DNA of 64,000 nucleotides, taken from contig NZ_CP098323.1 in assembly GCF_023657595.1 (NCBI RefSeq), forward strand, positions 2,566,001 to 2,630,000, read 5' to 3'. Below are positions 42,601 to 50,752 of the stretch, piece after piece; positions within the stretch are counted from its first letter, which is position 1, and each line of letters starts with the position of its first letter. The notes beneath the pieces were generated by a model. That model saw only the letters and a list, made by a program, of their open reading frames with translations, did no database searches and was not told where the DNA came from. A program made the position numbers and the translations under genes. The stretch comes from Cytobacillus firmus. Lineage in GTDB: Bacteria > Bacillota > Bacilli > Bacillales > Cytobacillaceae.

Positions 42601-43419
42601 TTACCTTTCTGCTAATTCTTCTTTTTTGTATGCACCCTGAAGGAAATTCAAAATAAGGGCATTAAAGTAGTCCGGATCCTCCTGATAGCATAAATGTCCT
42701 GTTTTCGGAATGGTTTTCAGAATAGAATTAGGGATATACTGATGGAAAATTTCTGATTCGCTTACAGGGGTCACCCTATCCAATACCCCGCAAATTACAA
42801 GGACAGGAACAGAAATGGAAGGCAAAATATCCATTTGATTTAAATTTGAAAGTGAGAAGGCCACAGAGCGATAGCCAATCGGCCTTACCTGGGACATGAT
42901 TCGTTCTGCTTCCTTCTTTACTTCTGGATCCGGGTTTGGCGCAAGGAGTTCTTTTACCCTCAATTGAGCCAACTCCTTTGGATCTAATGTGTTAATATTA
43001 TGTAAGCGGTTTTTCAGCTTTCTTTCGTTTTCCTCATGACTCTGCCCCGCGGCACCGCGGGTGGCATCGGCAATAATTAGCCTTGTCACCATATCAGGAT
43101 AACGGCTGCAGAAATCAAGAGCAATGGCTGAACCCATTGAATGTCCTAAAAGATTAACAGTTTTATAATGCAAACCGTCAATAAAGCCCTTTAACACATC
43201 AGCAAATTGGCTGAACTGTGTAAATTCCTCCCCAGGATCAGAACTCTTGCCATAGCCGGGAGCATCCCAGGCTATAACAGTAAATTCCGTGCTAAGCCCT
43301 TCCAGCTGCTTTTTCCAGGATTGTGAATTGTTTCCCAGCCCATGAAGAATAACGAGCGGTTCACCATTTCCTTCTACTTCATAATGAATCGTTAAGTCAT
43401 TCACATCAATAAATGGCAT
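42601..43419 (-). CDS. Alpha/beta hydrolase of the aromatic cluster
   Basis: About 272 residues: oxyanion motif HGLGNNSQSW, nucleophile GHSMGSA (Ser near 95), an Asp in CGVLDRVTP, and catalytic His in KTGHLCYQEDP. It resembles meta-cleavage-product hydrolases and 3-oxoadipate-enol-lactonase-like enzymes. Given the extradiol dioxygenase nearby, hydrolysis of a ring-fission product is likely. ATG 43419 has GGAGG seven bases upstream. It has its own promoter and an operator at 43442-43457, so it belongs to the same regulon. Confidence 0.83.
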   Translation of the reverse strand: MPFIDVNDLTIHYEVEGNGEPLVILHGLGNNSQSWKKQLEGLSTEFTVIAWDAPGYGKSSDPGEEFTQFSQFADVLKGFIDGLHYKTVNLLGHSMGSAIALDFCSRYPDMVTRLIIADATRGAAGQSHEENERKLKNRLHNINTLDPKELAQLRVKELLAPNPDPEVKKEAERIMSQVRPIGYRSVAFSLSNLNQMDILPSISVPVLVICGVLDRVTPVSESEIFHQYIPNSILKTIPKTGHLCYQEDPDYFNALILNFLQGAYKKEELAER

Positions 43420-43441
43420 TTTATAACCTCCACACATGTTT

Positions 43442-43457
43442 GTTTTGTAAGTAAAAC
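43442..43457 (-). promoter_or_regulatory. Putative IclR operator before the hydrolase gene
   Basis: GTTTTGTAAGTAAAAC, the same GTTTT/AAAAC dyad with 6-bp centre, immediately upstream of the ribosome binding site; a TTGACT-17-ATGATA promoter-like pair lies about 25-50 bases further upstream. Confidence 0.65.
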
Positions 43458-43575
43458 ATCGTTTCGGTTACCCTTATCATAAATCATATTTTGGAATAGT
43501 CAACAGAATAGTCAAAAAATATCTTACCATTAGTAAATTACACCAGTCCATGGTTATCACATTCTGTACCAACAA

Positions 43576-43603
43576 TAAAAACCCGATCATTTTAAGAACG
43601 GGT
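43576..43603 (-). terminator. Rho-independent terminator
   Basis: AACCCG/CGGGTT stem with T-run TTTTTATTG on the minus strand, 34 bases after the small gene at 43637-43777. Confidence 0.6.
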
Positions 43604-43636
43604 TCCTAATTTTGCAGCTGTGTTTCTAAGTGTTAC

Positions 43637-43777
43637 TTATTGCCCTTGTGCACCATTTGATGTAACTCTGCGTACGTGATCTTCTTCGAAGTTGTTTTTT
43701 CTGGCCTCTTTCACTTTATCGTCCAATAATTCCTTTTGGTCAACTTGATCAGATGGCGTATTGTTTTTCTTGGACAC
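43637..43777 (-). CDS. Small hydrophilic protein (46 residues)
   Basis: GTG start at 43777 behind a GGGGG stretch. The product is MSKKNNTPSDQVDQ followed by KELLDDKVKEARKNNF and EEDHVRRVTSNGAQGQ. It is highly charged with no Cys and no hydrophobic core, in the style of small spore or intrinsically disordered Bacillus proteins. No family recognised. It has its own terminator, supporting a real gene. Transcribed opposite to bioY. Confidence 0.55.
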   Translation of the reverse strand: MSKKNNTPSDQVDQKELLDDKVKEARKNNFEEDHVRRVTSNGAQGQ

Positions 43778-43944
43778 GTTAAATAACCCCCTGTAAAAAA
43801 TTTTGGTACCCGCTTAGTTTGAATGATTTTAGAAAAAAATAAACATGAATATTCATAGACGCAGCTATTAAGTACACATTAACTGATAGTATTTCAACCA
43901 ATAAACCAACTGTTATGCTAATTGTAAACTTCATTTTTTTCAGG

Positions 43945-43988
43945 TTGACAAACATTTTTGTTAACCATAAAATAAAAACAGTTAACCT
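43945..43988 (+). promoter_or_regulatory. Promoter with BirA operator of bioY-yhfT-yhfS
   Basis: -35 TTGACA (43945-43950), 17 bases, -10 TAAAAT (43968-43973). The BirA-type dyad TTGTTAACC (43958-43966) with AGTTAACCT (43980-43988) overlaps the -10, as in biotin operons of Bacilli, so biotin-loaded BirA should block the promoter. Confidence 0.75.
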
Positions 43989-44012
43989 ATTAATCTGAAT
44001 TGGAGAGGTATT

Positions 44013-44576
44013 ATGAAAGTTAAAGAGATGACATACGTGGCTTTATTTGCAGCAGTAATGGGAGCACTCGGGCTTGTTCCACCAATCATGCTATCTTTTA
44101 CACCCGTTCCGATTACGTTACAGACACTCGGTGTCCTTTTGGCAGGCGGTATTTTAGGTGCCAGACTTGGCGGAATCAGCATGGCCGTGTTTTTGCTGCT
44201 GGTTGCTGCCGGAGCTCCATTATTATCGGGCGGACGCGGCGGCATTGGTGTTTTCTTCGGTCCCAGCGCCGGCTATTTAATTTCCTACCCGGTAACAGCT
44301 TTTTTTATCGGCTATTTACTTTCACACTTCAAAACTTTAAAATTAATGAATATCCTTCTTATAAATCTGACTGTCGGAATATTCCTAATCTATCTGTTTG
44401 GCATTCCTGTACAGGCCTTTATGATGAATATTCCTCTGTCAGAAGCTATTAAATTAAGCCTGGTTTATATCCCGGGAGATGTATTGAAAGCCACTCTTGC
44501 CTCATTCCTGGTATTCAGACTGCTTAAGCATCCGATTATCAATAAGCAATTTTCTAAATCTCTGGAGACACTTTAA
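44013..44576 (+). CDS. bioY: Biotin transporter BioY
   Basis: A 187-residue, six-helix S component of a biotin ECF transporter: MTYVALFAAVMGALGLVPPI at the start, TLQTLGVLLAGGILGARLGG, the conserved GGRGGIGVFFGPSAGYL, and AGD-like PGDVLKA near the C-terminus. B. subtilis YhfU is the equivalent. It may work alone or with the general EcfAA'T module, which is not in this window. A BirA operator lies upstream. Next gene begins 35 bases on. Confidence 0.93.
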   Translation: MKVKEMTYVALFAAVMGALGLVPPIMLSFTPVPITLQTLGVLLAGGILGARLGGISMAVFLLLVAAGAPLLSGGRGGIGVFFGPSAGYLISYPVTAFFIGYLLSHFKTLKLMNILLINLTVGIFLIYLFGIPVQAFMMNIPLSEAIKLSLVYIPGDVLKATLASFLVFRLLKHPIINKQFSKSLETL

Positions 44577-44611
44577 AGTGTCTCCTTTTCCATAAGGAGA
44601 TGTCCAAATCC

Positions 44612-46063
44612 ATGATGAATATTACAGCAAATATAGAGAAGTTCGCCGAAGGTTCGCCGAATAAAGCAGCGATTATTACGAAAGACGAGTCTTTAAACTA
44701 TAAAGACTGGAACACTCTCGTATGCAAAACCGCCAATTGGCTAAAGTCTTTTTCATTTGAAAATAAGACAGCGGGATTTCTTCTGCCAAATGGGATTCCA
44801 TTTTTGCAATTATTCACAGGTGCCTCCATGGCTGGATGGACAGCTGTTCCTTACGACCTTAAATGGAAGGCCGAGGAACTTAATGAGCGGATCAGGATTT
44901 CCAGCCCTTCTATTATAATCACAGTTAAAGAATACTATGACCAGGTATCCAGCATGCACCCTTTCGTCCTTGTCTGGGATGATGCATTTATGAAGATTGG
45001 CGGACAAAATAATTCGTTTAACATCGATTATAAAAGCAACAAACCATTTTATATGGGTTTTACTTCAGGTACGACCGGCAGTCCAAAGGCATTTATCCGC
45101 TCCCAAAGATCCTGGGCTGCCAGCTTCAGGGTTAATGAGCATGATTTTAAAATGGATGAAAAGGAACATGTCCTGATTCCAGGGTCACTCATCCACTCTC
45201 ATTTTTTGTATGGCGCGGTTAGTACCCTGTGTACAGGCGGAACAGTTTACCTGCTGGATAAATTCAATGCAGCCCAGGCCCTATTGTGTATTGAGAAGCA
45301 GCCAATCACCGCACTTTATACAGTTCCGACAATGGTGTCAGCTATTTTAAAAGAAAAAAGAATCATAGAGAAGCCGGTCAAAATTATTTCTTCGGGAGCA
45401 AAATGGGACGAAGAATCAAAACAAGAAATCAGCAAAATGTTTCCTAAGCTTTCCATGACTGAGTTTTATGGGGCAAGCGAATTAAGTTATGTGACCTTTC
45501 ATGCAGAAGTCCGAAAGGCGGAATCAGTCGGGAAGCCTTGCCATGGAGTTGAAATCGAAATCAGAGGTACAAAGGGTGATAAGCTCGCTCCCTATGAAAT
45601 TGGGAAAATATATGTCAGGAGCGATCTTATTTTCGATGGTTACCTATTAAATGGCGCAATACATACGATACAGGATCAAGATGGCTGGGCAACTGTTGAT
45701 GATATGGGCTATGTTGATGAAGAAGGATATTTATACATCAGCGGGCGGGAAAAGAACATGATTTTATATGGAGCCATTAATATCTTCCCTGAAGAAATCG
45801 AAAAGGTAATCAGCCTTCATCCTGCAGTCGAGGAGGTTGCTGTAATGGGTGTAAAGGATCCATACTGGGGCGAAATTGCTGTGGCAGTCATCAAAGGCAA
45901 AACAGATGCTCTTGAGTTAAAGCGCCTATGCAAAAATCATCTGGCATCCTACAAAATCCCGCGCAATTGGATCTTCACTGAAGAAATGCCTTACACAGCC
46001 GGCGGAAAAATTGCCCGCGCGGAGCTAAGGGAATCCATCGAACGGAAGGTGATCAGCCATTAA
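44612..46063 (+). CDS. yhfT: AMP-forming acyl-CoA ligase of the bioY operon (YhfT-like)
   Basis: About 483 residues of the ANL adenylating superfamily: P-loop-like GFTSGTTGSPKAFIRSQ, then TEFYGASELSYVTFH, GWATVDDMGYVDEEGYLYISGR, and Lys in PYTAGGKIARAEL. It activates a fatty acid (possibly a pimelate-type or long-chain acid) to its CoA ester. In B. subtilis the same order bioY(yhfU)-yhfT-yhfS is BirA-regulated, which links it to biotin precursor supply. ATG 44612 or 44615 is favoured, since the ATG at 44600 is inside AAGGAGATG. Confidence 0.85.
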   Translation: MMNITANIEKFAEGSPNKAAIITKDESLNYKDWNTLVCKTANWLKSFSFENKTAGFLLPNGIPFLQLFTGASMAGWTAVPYDLKWKAEELNERIRISSPSIIITVKEYYDQVSSMHPFVLVWDDAFMKIGGQNNSFNIDYKSNKPFYMGFTSGTTGSPKAFIRSQRSWAASFRVNEHDFKMDEKEHVLIPGSLIHSHFLYGAVSTLCTGGTVYLLDKFNAAQALLCIEKQPITALYTVPTMVSAILKEKRIIEKPVKIISSGAKWDEESKQEISKMFPKLSMTEFYGASELSYVTFHAEVRKAESVGKPCHGVEIEIRGTKGDKLAPYEIGKIYVRSDLIFDGYLLNGAIHTIQDQDGWATVDDMGYVDEEGYLYISGREKNMILYGAINIFPEEIEKVISLHPAVEEVAVMGVKDPYWGEIAVAVIKGKTDALELKRLCKNHLASYKIPRNWIFTEEMPYTAGGKIARAELRESIERKVISH

Positions 46064-47153
46064 AAAAGCAGTAATTGTACAGGCAAAAAGAACACCTATC
46101 GGAAAAGCAAATGGGATGCTTAAAGACTATGAGCCGCATGAACTTGCTGCCCCGCTGCTAAAATATCTGGCGGAAGGCCTGGAAGAAAAAATTGATGATG
46201 TCATTTTAGGCAATGTCGTGGGACCTGGCGGCAATATTGCCCGCTTGTCTGCATTGGAAGCAGGACTCCCTCTTTCCGTCCCGGGTTTAACGCTGGACAG
46301 GCAATGCAGTGCGGGTCTTGAAGCCATTAGGCTGGCAAGCTATCTTATCCAGGGAGGTGCAGGTACTTGTTATATAGCAGGTGGTACGGAAAGTGCCAGC
46401 ACCTCCCCATTTACCAAAAGAGCCCGCTTCTCCCCCGACAAAATCGGAGACCCTGATATGGGTGCCGCAGCGGAAAATGTAGCCGAAAAGTGCAGCATAT
46501 CAAAGGAAGCTCAGGATACATATGCACTATTAAGCTATGAACGGAGCTGGAAAGCTTTTGAAAGTGGACTAATGGGAGACGAGCTGATTCCCTTTGGAAG
46601 CCATTCACATGATGAAGAGTTTTTTAAAAAAAGAAAAATGGATACTCTATTAAAACGAGCCAAACCGATATTTAAAAAGGATGGCACTGTAACAGCAGCC
46701 AACAGCTGCGGCATCCATGACGGGGCAGCTGCTGTTTTGGTGATGGAGGAAGAAACAGCAATTAAAAATGGCTACAAACCCATTCTGCGTTTTGCTGATA
46801 GTGCCGTTGCTGGTGTACACCCCAACTATCCGGGATTTGCGCCTGTTCCAGCCATACAGTCGATCCTGGAAAGAAATTATTTAACCATTGACGATATTGA
46901 TTTAATAGAAATTAATGAAGCATTCGCCTCAAAAATTACAGCATGTGCCAATGAGCTTTCCATTCCATATGAAAAACTGAACGTTAATGGAGGGGCTTTA
47001 ACAGTTGGCCACCCCTATGGAGCGTCAGGTGCTGTGTTGGTTACAAAATTATTTTATGATGTGCAGCGAAGACGTTCTTGCAAATATGTATTAGCTGCCA
47101 TTGGAAGCGGAGGCGGAGTTGGTGCTGCTATTTTGTTTGAAGCAGTTTGTTGA
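46059..47153 (+). CDS. yhfS: Thiolase of the bioY operon (YhfS-like) with probable ATT start
   Basis: The frame stays open upstream of the first ATG (46116) and encodes the normal thiolase N-terminus KKAVIVQAKRTPIGKANG directly after ATT 46059. This codon overlaps the yhfT stop (cATTAA) and has AAGGTG about seven bases upstream. ATT as a start is rare but known (infC). The 364-residue product has the acylation Cys in LDRQCSAGLEA, MGAAAENVAEK, NEAFA and GHPYGASGA. Near the C-terminus the usual catalytic C-x-GGG reads GSGGG, so the second Cys is missing, which questions classical Claisen chemistry. Confidence 0.82.
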   Translation: MKKAVIVQAKRTPIGKANGMLKDYEPHELAAPLLKYLAEGLEEKIDDVILGNVVGPGGNIARLSALEAGLPLSVPGLTLDRQCSAGLEAIRLASYLIQGGAGTCYIAGGTESASTSPFTKRARFSPDKIGDPDMGAAAENVAEKCSISKEAQDTYALLSYERSWKAFESGLMGDELIPFGSHSHDEEFFKKRKMDTLLKRAKPIFKKDGTVTAANSCGIHDGAAAVLVMEEETAIKNGYKPILRFADSAVAGVHPNYPGFAPVPAIQSILERNYLTIDDIDLIEINEAFASKITACANELSIPYEKLNVNGGALTVGHPYGASGAVLVTKLFYDVQRRRSCKYVLAAIGSGGGVGAAILFEAVC

Positions 47154-47165
47154 AAGCTTGAAGGA

Positions 47166-47200
47166 TGGCCTGGAAAAGTGTGATTCCAGGTTATTTTTCG
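47166..47200 (+). terminator. Probable terminator of the bioY operon
   Basis: GCCTGG/CCAGGT arms around AAAAGTGTGATT, followed by TATTTTT. Confidence 0.5.
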
Positions 47201-47330
47201 GCTTGAAATCTGGCAGAATCCGACGTATTAGCACAATTTTATCAACTGCTAGCAGATTGATAGTCGACAAATATCATCTGATATCACAATGATAACCATG
47301 CTTTTTCTCTTTTTTTGCAAAATATGCAGC

Positions 47331-47906
47331 TTATTCACCTGCCTGAATGATCACATATGCGCCAAGAACTGCACCAATGAATTCAAGCCATCCTCCTGCA
47401 GCCAGCAGGACTCTTTTTTGAATGCTCTTTTCATCTTCTATAAGAATTCCTATAGCGTCGAGGATAGCAGATACCGAAATCAATGAGTAACTCAGAGTTT
47501 CTAGATTGCTGAGCAGATTGTTTTCATCGTTTTCAACTCCCGCAGCTTCCAATGCTGCACCCATGGATTGAATGGTACTGCCCAGTGAATTAAAGCCTGA
47601 CACAGAAATTGATGGATTTTGAATTTCAATATTATTTGCAGCCGTGTTGATGGAATTCCCGCCTGCCTGCGTAAAGCTCCCAATAATTCCATATAAATTA
47701 GCTGTTTCATTTCCCTCAGCTAGGCTTATCCTTCCAAATCCCTGGAGGCTATTGCCAACCGCCTGAACACCATTTCCGTCCCGTATTAATTTTTTGTTCA
47801 CATTGTTTACATCCGGCTTCATGGTTTCGCCAATCGCAGAAATAAATGTGCCTGCAACCAGAAAATAAGCACCGACAGTTAATAGATCATCTCCTTCCAG
47901 ATACAT
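47331..47906 (-). CDS. GN-repeat protein (DUF6944-like), second copy
   Basis: A 191-residue acidic protein made of imperfect helical repeats ending in G-N or G-G: GNGVQAVGNSLQGFGRI, ANLYGIIGSFTQAGGNSINTA, GFNSLGSTIQSMGAAL. Small residues line one face of each helix. The repeat style matches the DUF6944 'repetitive protein' family of Bacilli, of unknown function. Paralogue of the gene at 47919-48560, lying 12 bases downstream in the same unit. GAGGGG precedes ATG 47906. No signal peptide; the N-terminus is weakly hydrophobic (LLTVGAYFLVAGTFISAIG). Confidence 0.7.
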   Translation of the reverse strand: MYLEGDDLLTVGAYFLVAGTFISAIGETMKPDVNNVNKKLIRDGNGVQAVGNSLQGFGRISLAEGNETANLYGIIGSFTQAGGNSINTAANNIEIQNPSISVSGFNSLGSTIQSMGAALEAAGVENDENNLLSNLETLSYSLISVSAILDAIGILIEDEKSIQKRVLLAAGGWLEFIGAVLGAYVIIQAGE

Positions 47907-47918
47907 GATTACCCCTCT

Positions 47919-48560
47919 CTAATTAACTTTTTCTTTAGCAACAAAAGATTTTGAGTTCGGATCATTGCTTTCATCACTGCTTCCAGAAGAAATCTCCTGA
48001 TTCTCCTCTTGAAGCTGGCCAATCAGTGATAAAACAGAACCAACTGCCTGTATCCAGCTTCCTGCGGCAATAATATTATTTGCGCTATCTCCAGATTCTC
48101 CCCTCTCTTTTTCCCTGAGATTTATAGTCCCCCCTATTGCCTGCAGGGAATTGCCAATCGCCTGAAGCAGGTTGCCGTATATATTAAAAAGCTGTCCTGC
48201 TGCAGTGGGATCTTCAAATTCGTCTCCAAGTGCAGTTGCCCCGCCAAGTGCCTGAATCCAGTTCCCTGCAATCACTAATTTATCTTCATTTTCTTCCTCT
48301 AAATCTAAAATTAATCCTGCAATGACTGTAATGTTTCCAATAGCCTGTATCTCATTGCCGGCCTTTTCAAGAGATGGTTCACTCTGTCCTTCTGCTTCGA
48401 GAGCATTTCCTGTTGCCTGGAGGCTATTCCCCACAATATCGAGGCCATCAAATAGTTTTTCCATTTTTTTTGACTTTGCGGGTATGGTTGAGACAGCTGA
48501 AATGATTGTACCAATGGCAGCTAAAGCGGCCCCGATTATCTCTTTTAGTTGATTGTCCAT
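47919..48560 (-). CDS. GN-repeat protein (DUF6944-like), first copy
   Basis: A 213-residue acidic protein with a clear repeat of the type [I/L]-x-G-N-x-L/I-Q-A-x-G: DIVGNSLQATGNALEAEG, KAGNEIQAIGNITV, IAGNWIQALGG, IYGNLLQAIGNSLQAIGG, AAGSWIQAVGS. An Ile/Ala-rich N-terminal helix (EIIGAALAAIGTIISAVST) and a disordered Ser/Glu tail frame it. Such spaced glycines suggest packed amphipathic helices that may bind membranes or self-assemble. Function unknown. AAGGAG upstream of the ATG; first gene of the pair. Confidence 0.72.
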   Translation of the reverse strand: MDNQLKEIIGAALAAIGTIISAVSTIPAKSKKMEKLFDGLDIVGNSLQATGNALEAEGQSEPSLEKAGNEIQAIGNITVIAGLILDLEEENEDKLVIAGNWIQALGGATALGDEFEDPTAAGQLFNIYGNLLQAIGNSLQAIGGTINLREKERGESGDSANNIIAAGSWIQAVGSVLSLIGQLQEENQEISSGSSDESNDPNSKSFVAKEKVN

Positions 48561-48762
48561 AACATACTCCTTAGCTGACGTATGTTAAATTATATTCAAT
48601 AAATAAATAATGGGTACGAAGTTTAGGATTGACGAGAGGGAGTTCCGGTGTATAAGTATAGAAACTGAGATTTGTATCAGGGCAGCATCTAAAGTTTTGG
48701 CGTCCACGCAGTGTTTTATGGATTAAATCTTCATTTGTTTGAGTAAAATATTCACCTTATAG

Positions 48763-49308
48763 TTATTCACTAATTCTTCCCATTACCATGGTGCTGTAAT
48801 AGTTGCCATCAGACAGCTGCTTATCCATTTTTAATACCCCTTCAATTTCAAAGCCATTTTGCTCGTATAGCTTAATCGCTTTCTCATTTGTCTCAAGGAC
48901 ATTTAAGGTAATTTTCTTAATTTGATTAGAGTCCGCCCATTGAATAGACTGAGCTAAAAGGTTTTTTCCAATTGCAAAGCCCCAGAATTCCTTGAGCACA
49001 CATACACCAAATTCCACTTTGTGTCTGCTTCGTTTCAGTTCACTGCCTTCACACCTGGAGAAGCCTGCAATTCTTCCATTCACCTCAGCAACCAGGAAAA
49101 TATTCCGGTCACTAATCGAATCTTTATTAACTAACTCTATAAAGCCTATTTCATCTATATATGCTTCACCTGCTTCCCGGTCCATGTTCTCCGTTTCACC
49201 ATCAATCTGCACCCTTATTTTAGACAGTTCCTTTGCATCTTCCTCGACAGCAGATCTTATCATATAGTTCAAATTTTTAACTATGTATTGTTTTGGTTTT
49301 ATAATCAT
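48763..49308 (-). CDS. GNAT-family N-acetyltransferase
   Basis: A 181-residue acetyltransferase: N-terminal IRSAVEEDAKELSKIR, acetyl-CoA-binding motif A VEFGVCVLKEFWGFAIGKNLLAQ (R/Q-x-x-G-x-G/A variant with GFAIG), and motif B LNVLETNEKAIKLYEQNGFEIEG. About 15 extra residues precede the normal start; GGGCGG lies six bases before ATG 49308, so the long form is kept. Substrate could be a protein N-terminus, polyamine or small amine. Monocistronic. Confidence 0.8.
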   Translation of the reverse strand: MIIKPKQYIVKNLNYMIRSAVEEDAKELSKIRVQIDGETENMDREAGEAYIDEIGFIELVNKDSISDRNIFLVAEVNGRIAGFSRCEGSELKRSRHKVEFGVCVLKEFWGFAIGKNLLAQSIQWADSNQIKKITLNVLETNEKAIKLYEQNGFEIEGVLKMDKQLSDGNYYSTMVMGRISE

Positions 49309-49373
49309 TAAAATCCGCCCTCTTTTCTCAAATAGTTATCTATGACAATGAACTGAACTATGTGGTTCATTAA

Positions 49374-49407
49374 AAATAAGCCAATTCCTCATCCATAGAG
49401 GAATGGC
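49374..49407 (-). terminator. Rho-independent terminator
   Basis: GCCATTCCTC/GAGGAATTGGC arms followed by TTATTTTTAA on the minus strand, 13 bases after the stop of the 49420-49839 gene. Confidence 0.7.
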
Positions 49408-49419
49408 TCATCCAAACAT

Positions 49420-49839
49420 TTATTTGTTAATGACAAGCAAAGATTTTTCATCCACTTCAATTTTTTCGATATCAAAGTCATGAAGGTTAATACAGTCTTT
49501 GTATTCAGGTCCCTCCGATTCGTCGCCAACCCAGCAGGTATATAATTCACAATAATCTCCTGATGCAAGGTGCTGATCTAAAAAAGCACATAGTGATTTA
49601 AAACCTTTTTGTCCTTCTTCGTGACCTTTTGGATAAGACTGTTTGTAGTATTTATTAAACCAAATACTGCCGTGCTGCCTGGAAGTTACTTCGTAGATAT
49701 ATTTTGCTGATAAATGTTTATGTACCTCTGCTCTCATTTCTTCATCAGAGAAGAAGTCACCTACAATGATTTCATTATCACTCTCAGGATCACTAGCTGG
49801 CAATATAGAATTACAGCCAAGATAATTAACGATGCTCAT
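49420..49839 (-). CDS. Uncharacterised 139-residue acidic protein
   Basis: I recognise no family. The sequence is acidic and soluble, with several aromatic and Cys residues (LGCNSI, FKSLCAFLDQHL, DYCELYTCWVGDESEG, YKDCINLHDFDIEKIEV). The alternating pattern suggests an alpha/beta fold of the kind seen in small SMI1- or immunity-like proteins, but there is no toxin neighbour. AGGAG lies seven bases before ATG 49839. It has its own terminator. Confidence 0.6.
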   Translation of the reverse strand: MSIVNYLGCNSILPASDPESDNEIIVGDFFSDEEMRAEVHKHLSAKYIYEVTSRQHGSIWFNKYYKQSYPKGHEEGQKGFKSLCAFLDQHLASGDYCELYTCWVGDESEGPEYKDCINLHDFDIEKIEVDEKSLLVINK

Positions 49840-49884
49840 CAATTAACTCCTATTTTATAGAAGGTTGCTATTTTTCTGCCCGAA

Positions 49885-50310
49885 TCAATGCTCGCCCTCT
49901 GTATAGATTTGAAAATGCACTCCGAATTTGTCGATGACACTTCCATATGCAGGACTGAAGAATGTTTCCTGAAGAGGCATGGTCACTTCCCCGTCCTGCT
50001 TAAGTGCATCATAAAATTTCTTCGATTTTACAGGATCTGACGTTGAAAGACAAATGGTCACCTGATTTCCTGTTTGATGATTCTGGCCCGGGAATGTATC
50101 GCTAAACATTAGTTCGTTCTCCCCAACCTTTACAGTTGCATGCATAATTCGGTTCTTTGCTTCTTCAGGCAGCGGATATTCAGGGTTATCGGGACCTTCT
50201 CCAAATGTTTGCTTATACATAACCTCCGCTTCCAGCGCTTCTTTGTAAAATTCAATTGCTTCATTCGCATTTCCGTCCATCACCAAATAAGGAATCACTC
50301 TTACTGTCAT
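49885..50310 (-). CDS. VOC family protein (PhnB/YjdN-like)
   Basis: A 141-residue glyoxalase-fold protein: VIPYLVMDGNANEAIEFYKEALEAEV at the start, IMHATVKVGENELMFSDTFPG, and SPAYGSVIDKFGVHFQIYTEGE at the end. This matches the PhnB/YjdN group, many of which lack an assigned reaction. ATG 50310 has GGGAG nine bases upstream; the open frame continues further up but has no better start. Confidence 0.82.
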   Translation of the reverse strand: MTVRVIPYLVMDGNANEAIEFYKEALEAEVMYKQTFGEGPDNPEYPLPEEAKNRIMHATVKVGENELMFSDTFPGQNHQTGNQVTICLSTSDPVKSKKFYDALKQDGEVTMPLQETFFSPAYGSVIDKFGVHFQIYTEGEH

Positions 50311-50493
50311 TTTCATCAGCTCCCTAATATTTTCATTTTTCTTAACATTTATTGCAAGTTTGATTTTACTACGAGGAACAAATGTTCGCAACTATTTTTT
50401 AAAAAAACGGGTCTATTTTTATCACTAAGTCTATATTTTATAGAAATGGTGCAGGAACTTGTACCACATTCCATAGACAAAGGTGAGATGAGA

Positions 50494-50718
50494 ATGTTTA
50501 CAGTGTATTATCTTGATGGGAAAAATGTTTTATTAAATCAGCTCCGCAAAAGTGTTCCAAATGAAGGAGAAGAGGTCAAAATCAAAGGACGGAAAGGCAA
50601 AGTAACCAGTGTCACGTCAGTAGATGAAAGTAAAATTCATGTACAGGTAGAGCTTGAAAGTGTTAACAAAGCGAAGCTGGCAGCAGAGGATGATAAAAAG
50701 AAAAGGAAGAAGCGATGA
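50494..50718 (+). CDS. Small basic protein with SH3/KOW-like core
   Basis: A 74-residue protein: a beta-rich core (FTVYYLDGKNVLLNQLR, then EGEEVKIKGRKGKVTSVTSV, then KIHVQVELESV) and a Lys/Arg-rich tail (DDKKKRKKR). The GEEVKIKGRKGKV segment resembles KOW/SH3-like barrels that bind nucleic acid or ribosomes; no family assigned. ATG 50494 with AGGTGAG upstream. Terminator directly after the stop. Confidence 0.65.
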   Translation: MFTVYYLDGKNVLLNQLRKSVPNEGEEVKIKGRKGKVTSVTSVDESKIHVQVELESVNKAKLAAEDDKKKRKKR

Positions 50719-50721
50719 GAA

Positions 50722-50750
50722 AAACCCGCACCTTGTCTGCGGGTTTTCCA
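50722..50750. terminator. Bidirectional terminator between convergent genes
   Basis: AAAACCCGC/GCGGGTTTT stem with an ACCTTGTCT loop; serves the small basic protein gene and the convergent amidase gene. Confidence 0.8.
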
Positions 50751-50752
50751 TG

